IMG/VR virus record: IMGVR_UViG_3300044641_005368
Span: 1-60,889 of that record
DNA: 60,889 nucleotides
Origin: a virus
Direction: 5' to 3' (one strand)
Positions 9,271-18,059 of the stretch are shown here, piece by piece. Both the position numbers and the translations under genes were made by a program. Every line of letters begins with the position of its first letter. Positions within the stretch are counted from its first letter, which is position 1. The notes under the pieces are model-generated. The model saw only the letters and a list, made by a program, of their open reading frames with translations. It ran no database searches and had not been told where the DNA came from.

Positions 9271-11010
9271 TTAGATTATGATTCCTCCGCTAGCGGTAAG
9301 CGTTAAGTCACCAATTTCTGGAATTTCAGGAGTGCCACATACTACGTCTGCCACAACTAAGATTGTTGCCGATCCAGTTGCTGAAGCAGAAGTTACGTTA
9401 GCAGCAACTTGAGAATAGCTAAATGTAGTTGTACTACCAACCGCTGTAACAACAAACGTGCCATTAAATGTGCTGTCTACGTTTTCTACAAGAACTGTTT
9501 GCCCTACTGTAAATCCATGGGCAACGCTTGTTGTTAACGTTGCTACGTTTGAAGTAAGGGCTTTGTTAGTTATTGTTTTTGTATTGACTTGGTCTTGACG
9601 AACTAACTTTGTAATGTTTGCATACGCAACTCCATTTACAGAGCTAATAGCTGTCATGATGTCTTGAATAGTAATACGATCAGCAAATGATACGTTGGCA
9701 AAATCAAGCAGTAAAAGAACGGTTTCTTCTACAGCAGACTGGACCAGTGATTGTTTGTACTGTGGTAGCACAGTAATGCTGATATTTAAATCAATTGGCA
9801 CATATGAAGGCGGTTGTAAAGTAACGGTTGTATTTGCTGGAACTCTGTCTACAAGGTAATCAAGAACTGATGTTTTAAGGTTATTAAATACCGTAGATGG
9901 AGTAACACCATCTGTTTGAACTCCTTTATCTCCAAAAGGAGCAAAATAAACAGTTACACTAGTGTATACGTCAGCCACGGATATAGATTTAGCTACTCCA
10001 CTTACCTGAATACACAGTTCAGCGTAGTCTCTCAGAGAAACCGCACGGTTTAAAGTACGAACGCTTTTTGGAGCATTAATGCGAATGTCGTCAGTAGACT
10101 CTGCATCTGCTCCGCCTTTTGCAGCTCCGTCCCCAGAAACACTAATATCTTGGTTAGATACGCTTAGACCAGAAACCGCATTAGTTAAAACAAATTTAAC
10201 TGTGTTTGAAGCAACGTTGCCCTCTATACCTCCGCCAACTCTATAGGTTGCATAAACTTTTGCTCCATTTGGAGGAATTCGACCGCTTACGTTGTCACCA
10301 AAGGTTATAAAGGTTGTCCCTGCCGCGTTTGTTGTTGCAGAAAAAACTGGATCAAAGCTATTGTAATCAATTAAGTACTGGACCTGTGTGTAGTTAACGC
10401 CATTGATAACCACTTCAATGCTGTTGTTAATTACAGGATTCTCTGCGAGTTGGAAGGTTTGGTTGACCGATCCGTCAGAAGTTCCAACACCGTTTCCACT
10501 AGGGTCGGTAGGGCCTTCGGTTGTAATGGTGACACCTTGTGTAGCTGTAACAGTAGCAGAACCGTTTGTAGAACCTACTTTTGCTGGGACAGTTACAGCG
10601 GCATTAGTTTCAAATACAATTTGAGAAGAGGTTGCACTAGAAATAGTAGTAGTGGCTACCTGAGTAAGAGCAGGCACAGTAATAGCCGCTCCAGTGCTGT
10701 TCTGGAATGTTAAAGTTACTGTTGAAGCTGTACGGCTTGTAGGCACGTAGCTTAAAAGGTTAGCAAGCTGTAGCACATTATCTCGCTGGCTAGCGGTTGT
10801 AATAAAGGCTTCGTTTGCTGAACGGTCAATGTAGTAGTTAAGAAGGTCGCCCATGTAAGCAAACAGCTCAACTAAGACCATGCCAAAATCTGAAGGGTCT
10901 CGGTTAGTCCATCCTGGCGCATAGTTAGGAATAAGCGCAAGCATGTCCTCGCGCAATGCGGCGTAGTCTCTAGACGTGTAGTCGACCTGTGGAATAAAGC
11001 TATTAGACAT
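9271..11010 (-). CDS. Baseplate J-like wedge protein
   Basis: The 579-residue product has the baseplate J/gp6 start (DYTSRDYAALREDMLALIP, then NRDPSDFGMVLVELFAYM) and a J-type central region (APKSVRTLNRAVSLRDYAEL). These are strong family signatures for the wedge protein that forms the baseplate periphery in contractile tails. Unusually, its last about 90 residues hold a copy of the beta module with SNVATLTTSVAHGF and FNGTFVVT that recurs in three other virion proteins of this phage. It has a GGAGG Shine-Dalgarno and overlaps the gp25-like gene by 8 nt. Confidence 0.92.
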   Translation of the reverse strand: MSNSFIPQVDYTSRDYAALREDMLALIPNYAPGWTNRDPSDFGMVLVELFAYMGDLLNYYIDRSANEAFITTASQRDNVLQLANLLSYVPTSRTASTVTLTFQNSTGAAITVPALTQVATTTISSATSSQIVFETNAAVTVPAKVGSTNGSATVTATQGVTITTEGPTDPSGNGVGTSDGSVNQTFQLAENPVINNSIEVVINGVNYTQVQYLIDYNSFDPVFSATTNAAGTTFITFGDNVSGRIPPNGAKVYATYRVGGGIEGNVASNTVKFVLTNAVSGLSVSNQDISVSGDGAAKGGADAESTDDIRINAPKSVRTLNRAVSLRDYAELCIQVSGVAKSISVADVYTSVTVYFAPFGDKGVQTDGVTPSTVFNNLKTSVLDYLVDRVPANTTVTLQPPSYVPIDLNISITVLPQYKQSLVQSAVEETVLLLLDFANVSFADRITIQDIMTAISSVNGVAYANITKLVRQDQVNTKTITNKALTSNVATLTTSVAHGFTVGQTVLVENVDSTFNGTFVVTAVGSTTTFSYSQVAANVTSASATGSATILVVADVVCGTPEIPEIGDLTLTASGGIII

Positions 11011-11410
11011 TTGGTACCTCCAAGAGTATCTCTCCAGACCTATTAAGGATAGCGGTTTTTATCGTTACAGTGTCGTCAAGGGCTGCCCCATAGTTATAGG
11101 TGACCTCAATATTAAGGGTTGACTCCGCTTCATCAAACACAGCTTTTACATCTGTCAAGGACAATTGAGACAGCCATCTAGAAAAAGCAATAGTTGTAGC
11201 TTGCTTGATTACAACAGTAGCATTTTCTATGTTTTCAAATGTAGCTAGTTTAACGTCGCTACCGTATGTAGGCTGCATTACCCGCTCTCCAAGGCTGGTC
11301 ATAACAGCTATGACAATACGGTCTTGCCATATCTTTTTAATGTCGGTAGTAAACGAGATGCCCCCGCTCTCATTAAAACCAAAAGGAAGTGATATAGCTT
11401 TCTCTGTCAT
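11003..11410 (-). CDS. gp25/GPW-like baseplate wedge protein
   Basis: The product (about 135 residues) matches the GPW/gp25 family: SFTTDIKKIWQDRIVIAVMT, then SLGERVMQPTYGSDV near residue 45, and a strand-rich C-terminal half. In contractile tails this protein links the baseplate to sheath and J proteins. I prefer the ATG at 11408-11410, which overlaps the upstream stop as ATGA and has GGGAG 7 nt before it, over an in-frame ATG six codons upstream inside the previous gene. Confidence 0.9.
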   Translation of the reverse strand: MTEKAISLPFGFNESGGISFTTDIKKIWQDRIVIAVMTSLGERVMQPTYGSDVKLATFENIENATVVIKQATTIAFSRWLSQLSLTDVKAVFDEAESTLNIEVTYNYGAALDDTVTIKTAILNRSGEILLEVPNV

Positions 11411-12099
11411 GCTTGTGCTCCCATCCATACCGGAAAGTTAGGGTCTCCGCCAATGTACATAACCCAAACCCTTTGACCTGGTTGAGGTTTGTATTTTCCT
11501 ATAAGGTTTAAAGTAGCAATGATACCCGGTGTAGCAGGCCCAACCCCTGCTGCATCAGAGCTTATAAAGGTATTTGTACTATTAGCTGAAGAGACAAACT
11601 GTATATAATCTCCAGCATCTAGGTCTAATATAAGGCCCACAGTCATTGTTATTTCTGCGTTATTCCCAGCCAATGTAATCTTAGTGTTGCTGTCAGTAAT
11701 GTCTACGCCATTTTTTCTAAACCAGATGTTTGCGGTTCCAGAACTGGAGTTAGTCTTAATGAGCATAGCCGAGAACTGAACAAAGTAATCTCCAGTCTCT
11801 TCTACATATATACGGCTTCCGTCTAAATAGGTTTTATTAGCGTCGCCCTCAACCCAACTGGTATTGATTACAGTGGCTGTGTTAACTCCAATTGCTTGGT
11901 CGGCAGTTGTGTAAAAAGTTCCGTACGGGTAATTAGTTTGAGCAATTGGACCGCCTGCGCCGTTAGCTGCCCACCCAGTCCATTCAACTTCACCTGTAAC
12001 CTGTGGCACTGTTAAGCGTACACGCCCATTTTCTTCAGGGTCGTTAGCGTCTTGAACAAACCCTTCATAAAGTCCATAATATCTTTTGTCATAGGACAT
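11407..12099 (-). CDS. gp5/gpV-like OB-fold spike protein with inserted domain
   Basis: The 230-residue protein opens with an OB-fold half (EGFVQDANDPEENGRVRLTV), as in spike or gpV proteins, and closes with the matching strand GQRVWVMYIGGDPNFPVWMG. Between them, at about residues 58-200, lies a beta-rich insertion (YLDGSRIYVEETGDYFVQFS, then ILDLDAGDYIQFVS) that resembles a C1q/TNF-type jelly roll. The OB-fold trimer should cap the hub at the tail tip. It sits between hub and gp25-like genes in the usual order and starts by a TAATG overlap. Confidence 0.82.
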   Translation of the reverse strand: MSYDKRYYGLYEGFVQDANDPEENGRVRLTVPQVTGEVEWTGWAANGAGGPIAQTNYPYGTFYTTADQAIGVNTATVINTSWVEGDANKTYLDGSRIYVEETGDYFVQFSAMLIKTNSSSGTANIWFRKNGVDITDSNTKITLAGNNAEITMTVGLILDLDAGDYIQFVSSANSTNTFISSDAAGVGPATPGIIATLNLIGKYKPQPGQRVWVMYIGGDPNFPVWMGAQA

Positions 12100-13442
12100 T
12101 AGAGGACACCCTTCCTTTGCAGTCTAGATACAACATAGGCCGGTTTACGAACCTCTGGCACTATTGGCTCTAAAGATGTAGTTGTGCTTCTCCAGACCGG
12201 GGGGTTAACTTTAACAGATCCTGCAGCAGGCTTGGTACGGTTATTTAAAGTTCCAAAGCTTCCTTTTAACTGAGGCGACGGGGTTATAGAACGCTTTAGA
12301 AGTTGAGTAGTCGGCTTTACTTTTGTTTGCCTTACATTTGGAATAATAGTTCTCGTAGGGGTTGTACGAGGAGAAGTTACGTTTTTATTGTCCGTCCAAC
12401 TTGTTGCTGCCCCCAGAGAATCGGTTCCAATTTCTAAAAATGTCGTATAGGTGTACACGTTTCTTTGGGTTTCTACAATGCAATGTTCAGTATTTAAAAT
12501 TGTCCAGTACCCGGAGTAGGTTGCTCCAAGGCCTGTAAGGTACACAGGTAAGTCTGGTCTTAACTTTACATCACCGATAACTTCAACTCTTGCTCTGTAT
12601 GGAAAAGTGGAGTTAATATTGTCTGCAGCAGTAGCTTCGTACTGAGCAATTTGAGAGTCGGTAGCTACTACAGATGTTTCGTATCTATCAAAGAATTCAG
12701 GCTGGAACTTAAGCTTAGTTTTTTTCAATCTCTTTTGATTCGTAGTTTTAACAGCGGTTTTGTTAAATCTATCTACGCCAGTAATGGCTACAGCTGCTTT
12801 TTGTGCGTCTCCGTAAGGAACAGACTCACCAATCAAAGGCGTAAAGGAGTACATAGAGGTGCCGTCAATGCTTCCTACATCCCCCATAGTTAAGATAGGC
12901 GCTTCCCCACGATACTTAGAGTAGTCCTCTAGTAAGGGTTGAAAGTAAAGCTCTGTGTTTTCTGCTCGTAAGGAGTAACCAGATTGCTTTGCTAAGCGAA
13001 TCATGAACTCCCAGTCAGTGTGGCCAGCTTGAGCTATCTGCTCATATACACGAGGGTGGGGCACGGCATAGCAAACAAAGCCGTGGGACTTAGCAATTTT
13101 TTTAACAACTACATCAGCTGTAACATCTCTATAAATTGTTTGAGAAGGCTTCTTCATGCTATAGGAAGCTCCAATTACAGTGACCTCCACGTAGTCTTTT
13201 CCTGGAGTTCTATTAGGAGTTACGTGGTGGATGTAGCCAAAAAACTCTCTACTACCGCCTGTGCTTTTAGTGGTTATCTGTACAGGAGATCCAGGCTCAA
13301 TGCTTTCATAAAGAACGCCCCAATCTTTAAACGTTAGTACCGCCATTTCATGCTTATAGCGTTCTTGGTATATGTACGCGCTGTAAACCGTTACTGGTTG
13401 TAAATCGGTTTGAGGAAAAGAAACAGAGATATAATCAAACAC
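12099..13442 (-). CDS. Baseplate hub protein (gpD/gp27-like)
   Basis: The 447-residue product shows the late-control-D/gp27 pattern: an early barrel (MAVLTFKDWGVLYESIEPG, then GYIHHVTPNRTPGKDYVEV), a middle segment DWEFMIRLAKQSGYSL typical of phage hub proteins, and a second barrel near residue 290-330. The last about 100 residues are basic, Pro/Thr-rich and probably flexible. It forms the trimeric hub between tube and spike, consistent with its place between the LysM and OB-fold spike genes. Translation starts at GTG, overlapping the preceding stop. Confidence 0.88.
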   Translation of the reverse strand: MFDYISVSFPQTDLQPVTVYSAYIYQERYKHEMAVLTFKDWGVLYESIEPGSPVQITTKSTGGSREFFGYIHHVTPNRTPGKDYVEVTVIGASYSMKKPSQTIYRDVTADVVVKKIAKSHGFVCYAVPHPRVYEQIAQAGHTDWEFMIRLAKQSGYSLRAENTELYFQPLLEDYSKYRGEAPILTMGDVGSIDGTSMYSFTPLIGESVPYGDAQKAAVAITGVDRFNKTAVKTTNQKRLKKTKLKFQPEFFDRYETSVVATDSQIAQYEATAADNINSTFPYRARVEVIGDVKLRPDLPVYLTGLGATYSGYWTILNTEHCIVETQRNVYTYTTFLEIGTDSLGAATSWTDNKNVTSPRTTPTRTIIPNVRQTKVKPTTQLLKRSITPSPQLKGSFGTLNNRTKPAAGSVKVNPPVWRSTTTSLEPIVPEVRKPAYVVSRLQRKGVL

Positions 13443-13713
13443 TTGGTATCCGTAAAATAGTCCCTGCCGGGATGTTAGTAATATCTGTAATCTCTGGGTT
13501 GTACTCCATAATTATCCACCAAAACCCTGGACGTTTGTAGTACTGATTTGATATTTGGTCTAAACGCTCGCCTTCAATGTAGACATGTTCTGTCCATGAA
13601 GTTAACCCTAGATTAGAAAACTTATAAAAAACCACAGGGTCAGAGTCACCGTTTTCGGTTACAGAAAAAAAGTCTACGACTGAGTACTCATAACGAGAAT
13701 TTTGAAAAATCAT
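13435..13713 (-). CDS. LysM-like baseplate/tail protein (gp53 or tail X type)
   Basis: This 92-residue protein has a C-terminal LysM-like fold: GERLDQISNQYYKRPGFWWI, then NPEITDITNIPAGTILRIP. Single-LysM proteins next to the hub gene are a constant of contractile baseplates (T4 gp53, P2 gpX), where they connect hub and tube. The position between a tube-initiator-like gene and the hub agrees. An AGGAGA Shine-Dalgarno precedes the ATG. Confidence 0.85.
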   Translation of the reverse strand: MIFQNSRYEYSVVDFFSVTENGDSDPVVFYKFSNLGLTSWTEHVYIEGERLDQISNQYYKRPGFWWIIMEYNPEITDITNIPAGTILRIPSV

Positions 13714-13721
13714 TTTATCTC

Positions 13722-14882
13722 CTAACCATTTACAATTCCAGTACCGGTCATTGCGGTAAAGTTAATAGTTACCATAGTTCTAATTGGAATCATGGATTCA
13801 GTAAACGCTATGTGATTAACATTTAAAGAGCTAATCCAACCAACATATGAAAGGCTTTCTGCTGACGGCCCTAGTTGCATAGCAACTAAGATTGGTTGAA
13901 TAAATCCAATATCAGCCGTTTTTCTACCAAGTAAGTTTGCCCAATCTTTACCCTTTTCAGCTCCAGAACCGTTTACTGTTTTAAAAAGGTATTCTAGGTC
14001 TGCCAAAGTTCCTTTTTGCATTAGCTCAGAGATCCTTGTAGAAATTGGTTCGTTTTCGTTTCCTCCAACTGTTGGATAGCCTGATTTGTAGTATTTTGCA
14101 TAGGCTTCGGTTGTAGGGACAGAATACACTTTTCCGGCAGGAGTGTCGCTTACCGCAAACGCATTGTCGCCTTTAAAGCAGGCAAAATCGTTAGTTCTAT
14201 CAAGAACTACGCTAATTGTCACGTTTGTACTGCCAAGAAAAACACCAGAAACTGATCTAAATCTATCTGCTGCTGTTGGAAGAACGTCCATATTAACTGA
14301 TACAGAGCTGCTAATAGCCTCTGGGTTCCATAAAAACTGGAAACCATAATTTCTATCACCTGAAAGTTTTTTCCCTTGAAGTTTTTTAGTAGTTGATTGG
14401 TACGACGATACGTCAGAAGCTCCTGGAGATGAGGTTAGGCCTTGAAGAAACGTGGCTTGGACTGCCGCACCTTGATTTGTTTTAGACAGGTCGTACTCAC
14501 CAAGGTAAAACCAAAGACGCCCGCGGCGTAGCCCATGAAAAGAGTCATATGTAGTATTTTTAACAAATGTTTGCTCTCTGTTTCCAATATTAATTGGTCG
14601 TACCGGTAGGCTCCAAGAGTGTGGAGGGAGATTAAACTTGTATTTAGCAGGAATAGTTACTCCAGGAAACCCTTGTGTAGGAGCAGAACTTGGCTTAATG
14701 ATGTCAGCAGGTGCTACAACGTTAGTTCCATAGATTTGCGTGTTCTGTAAAGACTGCGGTGATGTAGAAAATTGAGTGCCGCCTAAAGCAACGGTAGACT
14801 TTCCAAGCTTTGCTAGTCGTACAGCCCCGTCGTCTGTAGATGCGGAAAGATTAACCGCCCCTTTTCCACTATTCAGTGTCAT
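13722..14882 (-). CDS. Tail tube/baseplate junction protein
   Basis: The 386-residue product contains GFQFLWNPEAISSSVSVNMD near residue 181, similar to the FNP-type motif at the start of tube-capping proteins paired with LysM domains in contractile injection systems. The rest is beta-rich, with RLWFYLGEYDLS near residue 140. Located between the tape measure and the LysM gene, it probably joins tube and baseplate hub. The assignment rests on that motif and on gene order. The start overlaps the tape-measure stop as TAATG with a GGAGG Shine-Dalgarno. Confidence 0.65.
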   Translation of the reverse strand: MTLNSGKGAVNLSASTDDGAVRLAKLGKSTVALGGTQFSTSPQSLQNTQIYGTNVVAPADIIKPSSAPTQGFPGVTIPAKYKFNLPPHSWSLPVRPINIGNREQTFVKNTTYDSFHGLRRGRLWFYLGEYDLSKTNQGAAVQATFLQGLTSSPGASDVSSYQSTTKKLQGKKLSGDRNYGFQFLWNPEAISSSVSVNMDVLPTAADRFRSVSGVFLGSTNVTISVVLDRTNDFACFKGDNAFAVSDTPAGKVYSVPTTEAYAKYYKSGYPTVGGNENEPISTRISELMQKGTLADLEYLFKTVNGSGAEKGKDWANLLGRKTADIGFIQPILVAMQLGPSAESLSYVGWISSLNVNHIAFTESMIPIRTMVTINFTAMTGTGIVNG

Positions 14883-17083
14883 TATCTACCTCCTATAAAC
14901 GAGCGAAGATCTCCGCTTGAAAGAACACTCTTAACCTCTGCGGCAACTGCCTTAGCATCCTTAGCGCCGCTTATGGTAATGGTCACACCGCCATAGTTAT
15001 TGGTAGTACCAGCTCCGCCCATTTGACCGCTTGACCCTTGAATCGTAGAGAGCGTGTCTGGAGCAAACTTTCCTAAGAAGTCTCTTAATGACCCCATCGC
15101 GGAAGAGAAGAAGTTACCTTCTTTCTCAGAAGCTCTAGGTGTAGGACGTCCTGAAGGCTTTTCACCTGTAAGGTAGTGATTAGTACTCCAAGTAGAAAAG
15201 TCAGCGCCGCCCTTTGACATATGATAGGCAACACGAGCATTCGTTAGTGGGTCGTAAAGATCTTCCATCTTTCCTAACTTAAACTTGCCTCGGTCTTTCC
15301 AAGGGCCAGTTCCAGCCATTGTCCAAACTTTTTCCATGCGTTCCTTATAAAGGTCACCAAGCATGTTGATTTGGAAAAGGCCTAAGGAGTAGTCCCCAGT
15401 GCTCTTATTAGGGTTAAGCGCATTTGGGTTATACCCAGACTCACGCTCAAGAATAGTAAGGGCGTTTTGTAAACCTTCCCCTTTAAAACCTGCTTTTTTA
15501 AGAATGCTAGTTACATCACCCATTTTCATAGGGTCTGCACCCCATGCATGTGAATGTTTTACTCCGCCGCCTTCATGGCGCCCATCGGTATTTAAAAGAT
15601 GGTTAGGGATAATAACGCCATCAGTTTTAGGCAAGAAAAGCTCTGGGCCTTTTTCACCAACAACATACGGCTTAGACCCACCTACAGCACCGCCTTCAGC
15701 CTTAGCTCCAATACCAAGTTTTGATAAAAGCATGCCCATCAGAGTTGCCGGGGTTCCGTCTGCCATTCCGCCAAAGCCTCCAACAAGACCTTTAAGGAAT
15801 GACCCTGCGCTTAAAACTCCAGTTAATCGGTCCATAGCATTTGCTGCTGCTTGCATAGCTTCGGCAGCATTGTTGGCAGTGGTAAATGCGCCAGCACCAG
15901 CCCTAGAAGTTTGCTGTAAGCCTTCCATTGCTTTTGTTTGACGATCGCTAAAGCTAAGAACGGCTTCGGTTGTAAATCCGGCTTTTAATAGCTCGCTCTT
16001 TTTGTAAGATGTAGACACGCCAGACGCTCTAGCATAAAGAGCGGATTTAACTTGAGACATTAAGTATTCATCAGTACCAAAATAGTTCTTAAGCAGTTGG
16101 TCTAGAGAGTTACCTGGTTGGAATCCCATGTCCAAGTCAGCTCTAGTAATTGGGTCAGAGCCAAGTTTTTCTCTATTTAACTTGTCCCATACATCGTTTG
16201 CGATGTCTTTAAAGCTCTTCATAGATCCAGTTAGAGGGTCTCTAACTTGAATACCAATGCTTCGTAGCATATTAACGCTTCGACCTTGTTGCAACGCAGC
16301 GTACGCTCCCATGCTGTTTTGCACTCCAGCACCAGGAGTTAGGCTAGACATAGTTCCTACACCAGCTAATATATTTTGATAGCCTGGTAGACCCATTCCA
16401 ATGCCCATTTGCTGCCCAGCTGCTGCTGCAAGACTTGGGTCCATTTGATCTGTAATAGTACTTCGTTGAGCAAACTGACGAATAATTCCGCTTACACGAT
16501 TGTAGGCCTCTTCTCGTGTGTTATTAAATGGTGGCGGTAAAAATCCAGGTAGGAAGCTAGCGGATCGTGGTTGGCTATTTAAATCCTGCATACCAAACGC
16601 CATAGCGCGGTTGGTTAACAGGTTCATACCAACTTGTTTATTTGTTTCAGGAAGCGCTTGACTCATCAAGCTATACCCGGTTACAACCTGTGCAACAAAT
16701 TTCTTTTGCCCTGGTGAGAGCATGTCAGACATTGCAGGGGTGTTGCCACTACCGCCTCCACCTCCGCCCTGTGCTGGAGCAGGTTGTGGAAAAATAGTGC
16801 TTGGTAAAGGCTGTCCATTTGGACCAAGCAACCCGCTATACCGTGGAGGAGGCTGTGGCATTACAGTGTTAGCAGAGGCTTGAATACCGCCGTCACTTGA
16901 GAAAGCTTGATTAGCAGCAGACCCTAAACGAGAGATGCTGCTGCTTAAAATACTTGCAAAGGTGGAGGCTCTAGTAATGCCAAGAGTCATCTTGTCATTG
17001 ACACGGTCAACCGTCTCAGATAGGTCGGCAAGTAAAGACGAGAACTTTGACCCGCCTAAATTCATGCCAGATTTGCTATCCAC
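14882..17083 (-). CDS. Tail tape measure protein with transglycosylase-like domain
   Basis: The 733-residue protein has an N-terminal helical, Gln/Ala-rich tape portion, a VVGEKGPELFLPKTDGVIIP motif (near residue 475) common in tape measures, and an SLT-type lysozyme domain at about 525-650 with the catalytic-type ERESGYNP and later LGLFQINM. It sets tail length and probably digests peptidoglycan during DNA entry. The GTG start overlaps the preceding stop as TAGTG with AAAGGAGGA 8 nt before it. The lysozyme domain is clearly related to the separate plus-strand secreted protein at 46606-47139. Confidence 0.9.
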   Translation of the reverse strand: MDSKSGMNLGGSKFSSLLADLSETVDRVNDKMTLGITRASTFASILSSSISRLGSAANQAFSSDGGIQASANTVMPQPPPRYSGLLGPNGQPLPSTIFPQPAPAQGGGGGGSGNTPAMSDMLSPGQKKFVAQVVTGYSLMSQALPETNKQVGMNLLTNRAMAFGMQDLNSQPRSASFLPGFLPPPFNNTREEAYNRVSGIIRQFAQRSTITDQMDPSLAAAAGQQMGIGMGLPGYQNILAGVGTMSSLTPGAGVQNSMGAYAALQQGRSVNMLRSIGIQVRDPLTGSMKSFKDIANDVWDKLNREKLGSDPITRADLDMGFQPGNSLDQLLKNYFGTDEYLMSQVKSALYARASGVSTSYKKSELLKAGFTTEAVLSFSDRQTKAMEGLQQTSRAGAGAFTTANNAAEAMQAAANAMDRLTGVLSAGSFLKGLVGGFGGMADGTPATLMGMLLSKLGIGAKAEGGAVGGSKPYVVGEKGPELFLPKTDGVIIPNHLLNTDGRHEGGGVKHSHAWGADPMKMGDVTSILKKAGFKGEGLQNALTILERESGYNPNALNPNKSTGDYSLGLFQINMLGDLYKERMEKVWTMAGTGPWKDRGKFKLGKMEDLYDPLTNARVAYHMSKGGADFSTWSTNHYLTGEKPSGRPTPRASEKEGNFFSSAMGSLRDFLGKFAPDTLSTIQGSSGQMGGAGTTNNYGGVTITISGAKDAKAVAAEVKSVLSSGDLRSFIGGR

Positions 17084-17241
17084 TATCTGGTTCCTCCTTT
17101 ATACCTTTGTGTTCGTTCTATCCAGTTCATTCGTTCTCTGTAAGAAAGAGCGCGAATGTCAGATAAAGTCCATCCATTAAATGTTCTAGTCAACACTTCG
17201 TACTGATCTAGAAGCGCTTCGTAGTCCGTCTCTCTATAGAC
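17083..17241 (-). CDS. Tail assembly chaperone, frameshifted C-terminal extension
   Basis: Just past the TAG stop of the preceding gene, the +1 frame stays open for 52 codons up to the tape-measure start (YRETDYEALLDQY, later WTLSDIRALSYRERMNWIE). No usable start codon with a Shine-Dalgarno lies at its beginning; the frame is closed upstream by TGA, and an internal GTG has no ribosome site. Tail assembly chaperone genes just before tape measures are well known to make a minor frameshifted product, so this is best read as an extension of the 17234-18034 protein. Confidence 0.75.
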   Translation of the reverse strand, partial: VYRETDYEALLDQYEVLTRTFNGWTLSDIRALSYRERMNWIERTQRYKGGTR

Positions 17242-18034
17242 GAAACAAATCGACCAGGCTAAGTGGCAGACTCATATCTTCACCACATGCCTTACAGGCC
17301 TTCTTCACCTCCCCAAGGCGTGGACCTGGGTTCTTCTCAAGAATCTGATCGATAATCTTTGCTCGGTCTGCCATGCTTAACGACAAGGCAGTAGAAGCGC
17401 CTACAGATGGTGCGCCGTTTATTGTTACGATACATCCAGATAGTAATAAGGTATTAATTTCTGCAGAAGTCTTATCCATGTTTTCCATAAGCTTCTTTTG
17501 AACAATACCGTTTGGCAACATAACCGTCACTACTCCGCGAGTAGTTTCGACTTCCCATGCTCGATCTGCTATCGGGTCCTCAAGTTTTTTCTCAGGGACA
17601 TCAGAGATCAAATCAATATTTGCAGTTCCTTCTTGTCTACAAGATTGGCACTGCACCGGTACATCGATTGTGTTACCAAAAGTTACACGGCGAACTCCGA
17701 TAAGGACTGCGTCGCGGTCTCCTGACAATAAGGTGTCTAAGTCATCTTTAGAAACTTGCTCAGAACCAAGCGCAATAAGGCCGCGTTGTAGAAGTACGTT
17801 TAACGACTTACCAACTGTTCCTGCTTTTGCAATTGCCTCTTCGTCAGCTCCAGTAAGCTCTCTAACCTCAGCTGTAGTGACTAACTCTCCAGCACTGTTA
17901 ATGAACCCACCAGGTAGTTTTACTTCAGACTCTGAAGGGGCCCGGGTCTTAATCTCGACCGCGGGCTCCTCCATAGCCTTCTTTGCAAACTGTTCAATTA
18001 GTTTTGCGTCTGTTATTACTTGTGGTTGTGACAA
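17234..18034 (-). CDS. Tail assembly chaperone / T4-baseplate-like zinc protein
   Basis: The 266-residue product is alpha-helical with two CxxC pairs (CQSCRQEG near 128 and CKACGED near 247) that could hold zinc. Proteins of this type lie between tube and tape-measure genes in myoviruses and act in tail assembly; the T4 base plate protein family is the nearest I recognise. Start is TTG with AGGAG 5 nt upstream. Its last codons contain a candidate +1 slip site, TTT-C, before TAG, giving a longer product with the downstream frame. Confidence 0.78.
   Translation of the reverse strand: MSQPQVITDAKLIEQFAKKAMEEPAVEIKTRAPSESEVKLPGGFINSAGELVTTAEVRELTGADEEAIAKAGTVGKSLNVLLQRGLIALGSEQVSKDDLDTLLSGDRDAVLIGVRRVTFGNTIDVPVQCQSCRQEGTANIDLISDVPEKKLEDPIADRAWEVETTRGVVTVMLPNGIVQKKLMENMDKTSAEINTLLLSGCIVTINGAPSVGASTALSLSMADRAKIIDQILEKNPGPRLGEVKKACKACGEDMSLPLSLVDLFRL
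17237..17246 (-). other. Candidate +1 programmed frameshift site
   Basis: The reading frame ends with TTG TTT CGT CTA TAG. A single-nucleotide forward slip of the tRNA-Phe from TTT to TTC would be fully cognate and would place the ribosome in the open 52-codon frame that runs to the tape-measure start. A -2 slip would reach the same frame. No strong downstream stem-loop was recognised by eye. Confidence 0.55.
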
Positions 18035-18059
18035 TTTTTACTCCTAGATAGATTTGGGG

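Noticed and set aside
15399-15941. 180-codon plus-strand frame opposite the tape measure
   Set aside because: Lies wholly within the well-supported tape-measure gene; Pro/Ser-rich shadow without known domains.
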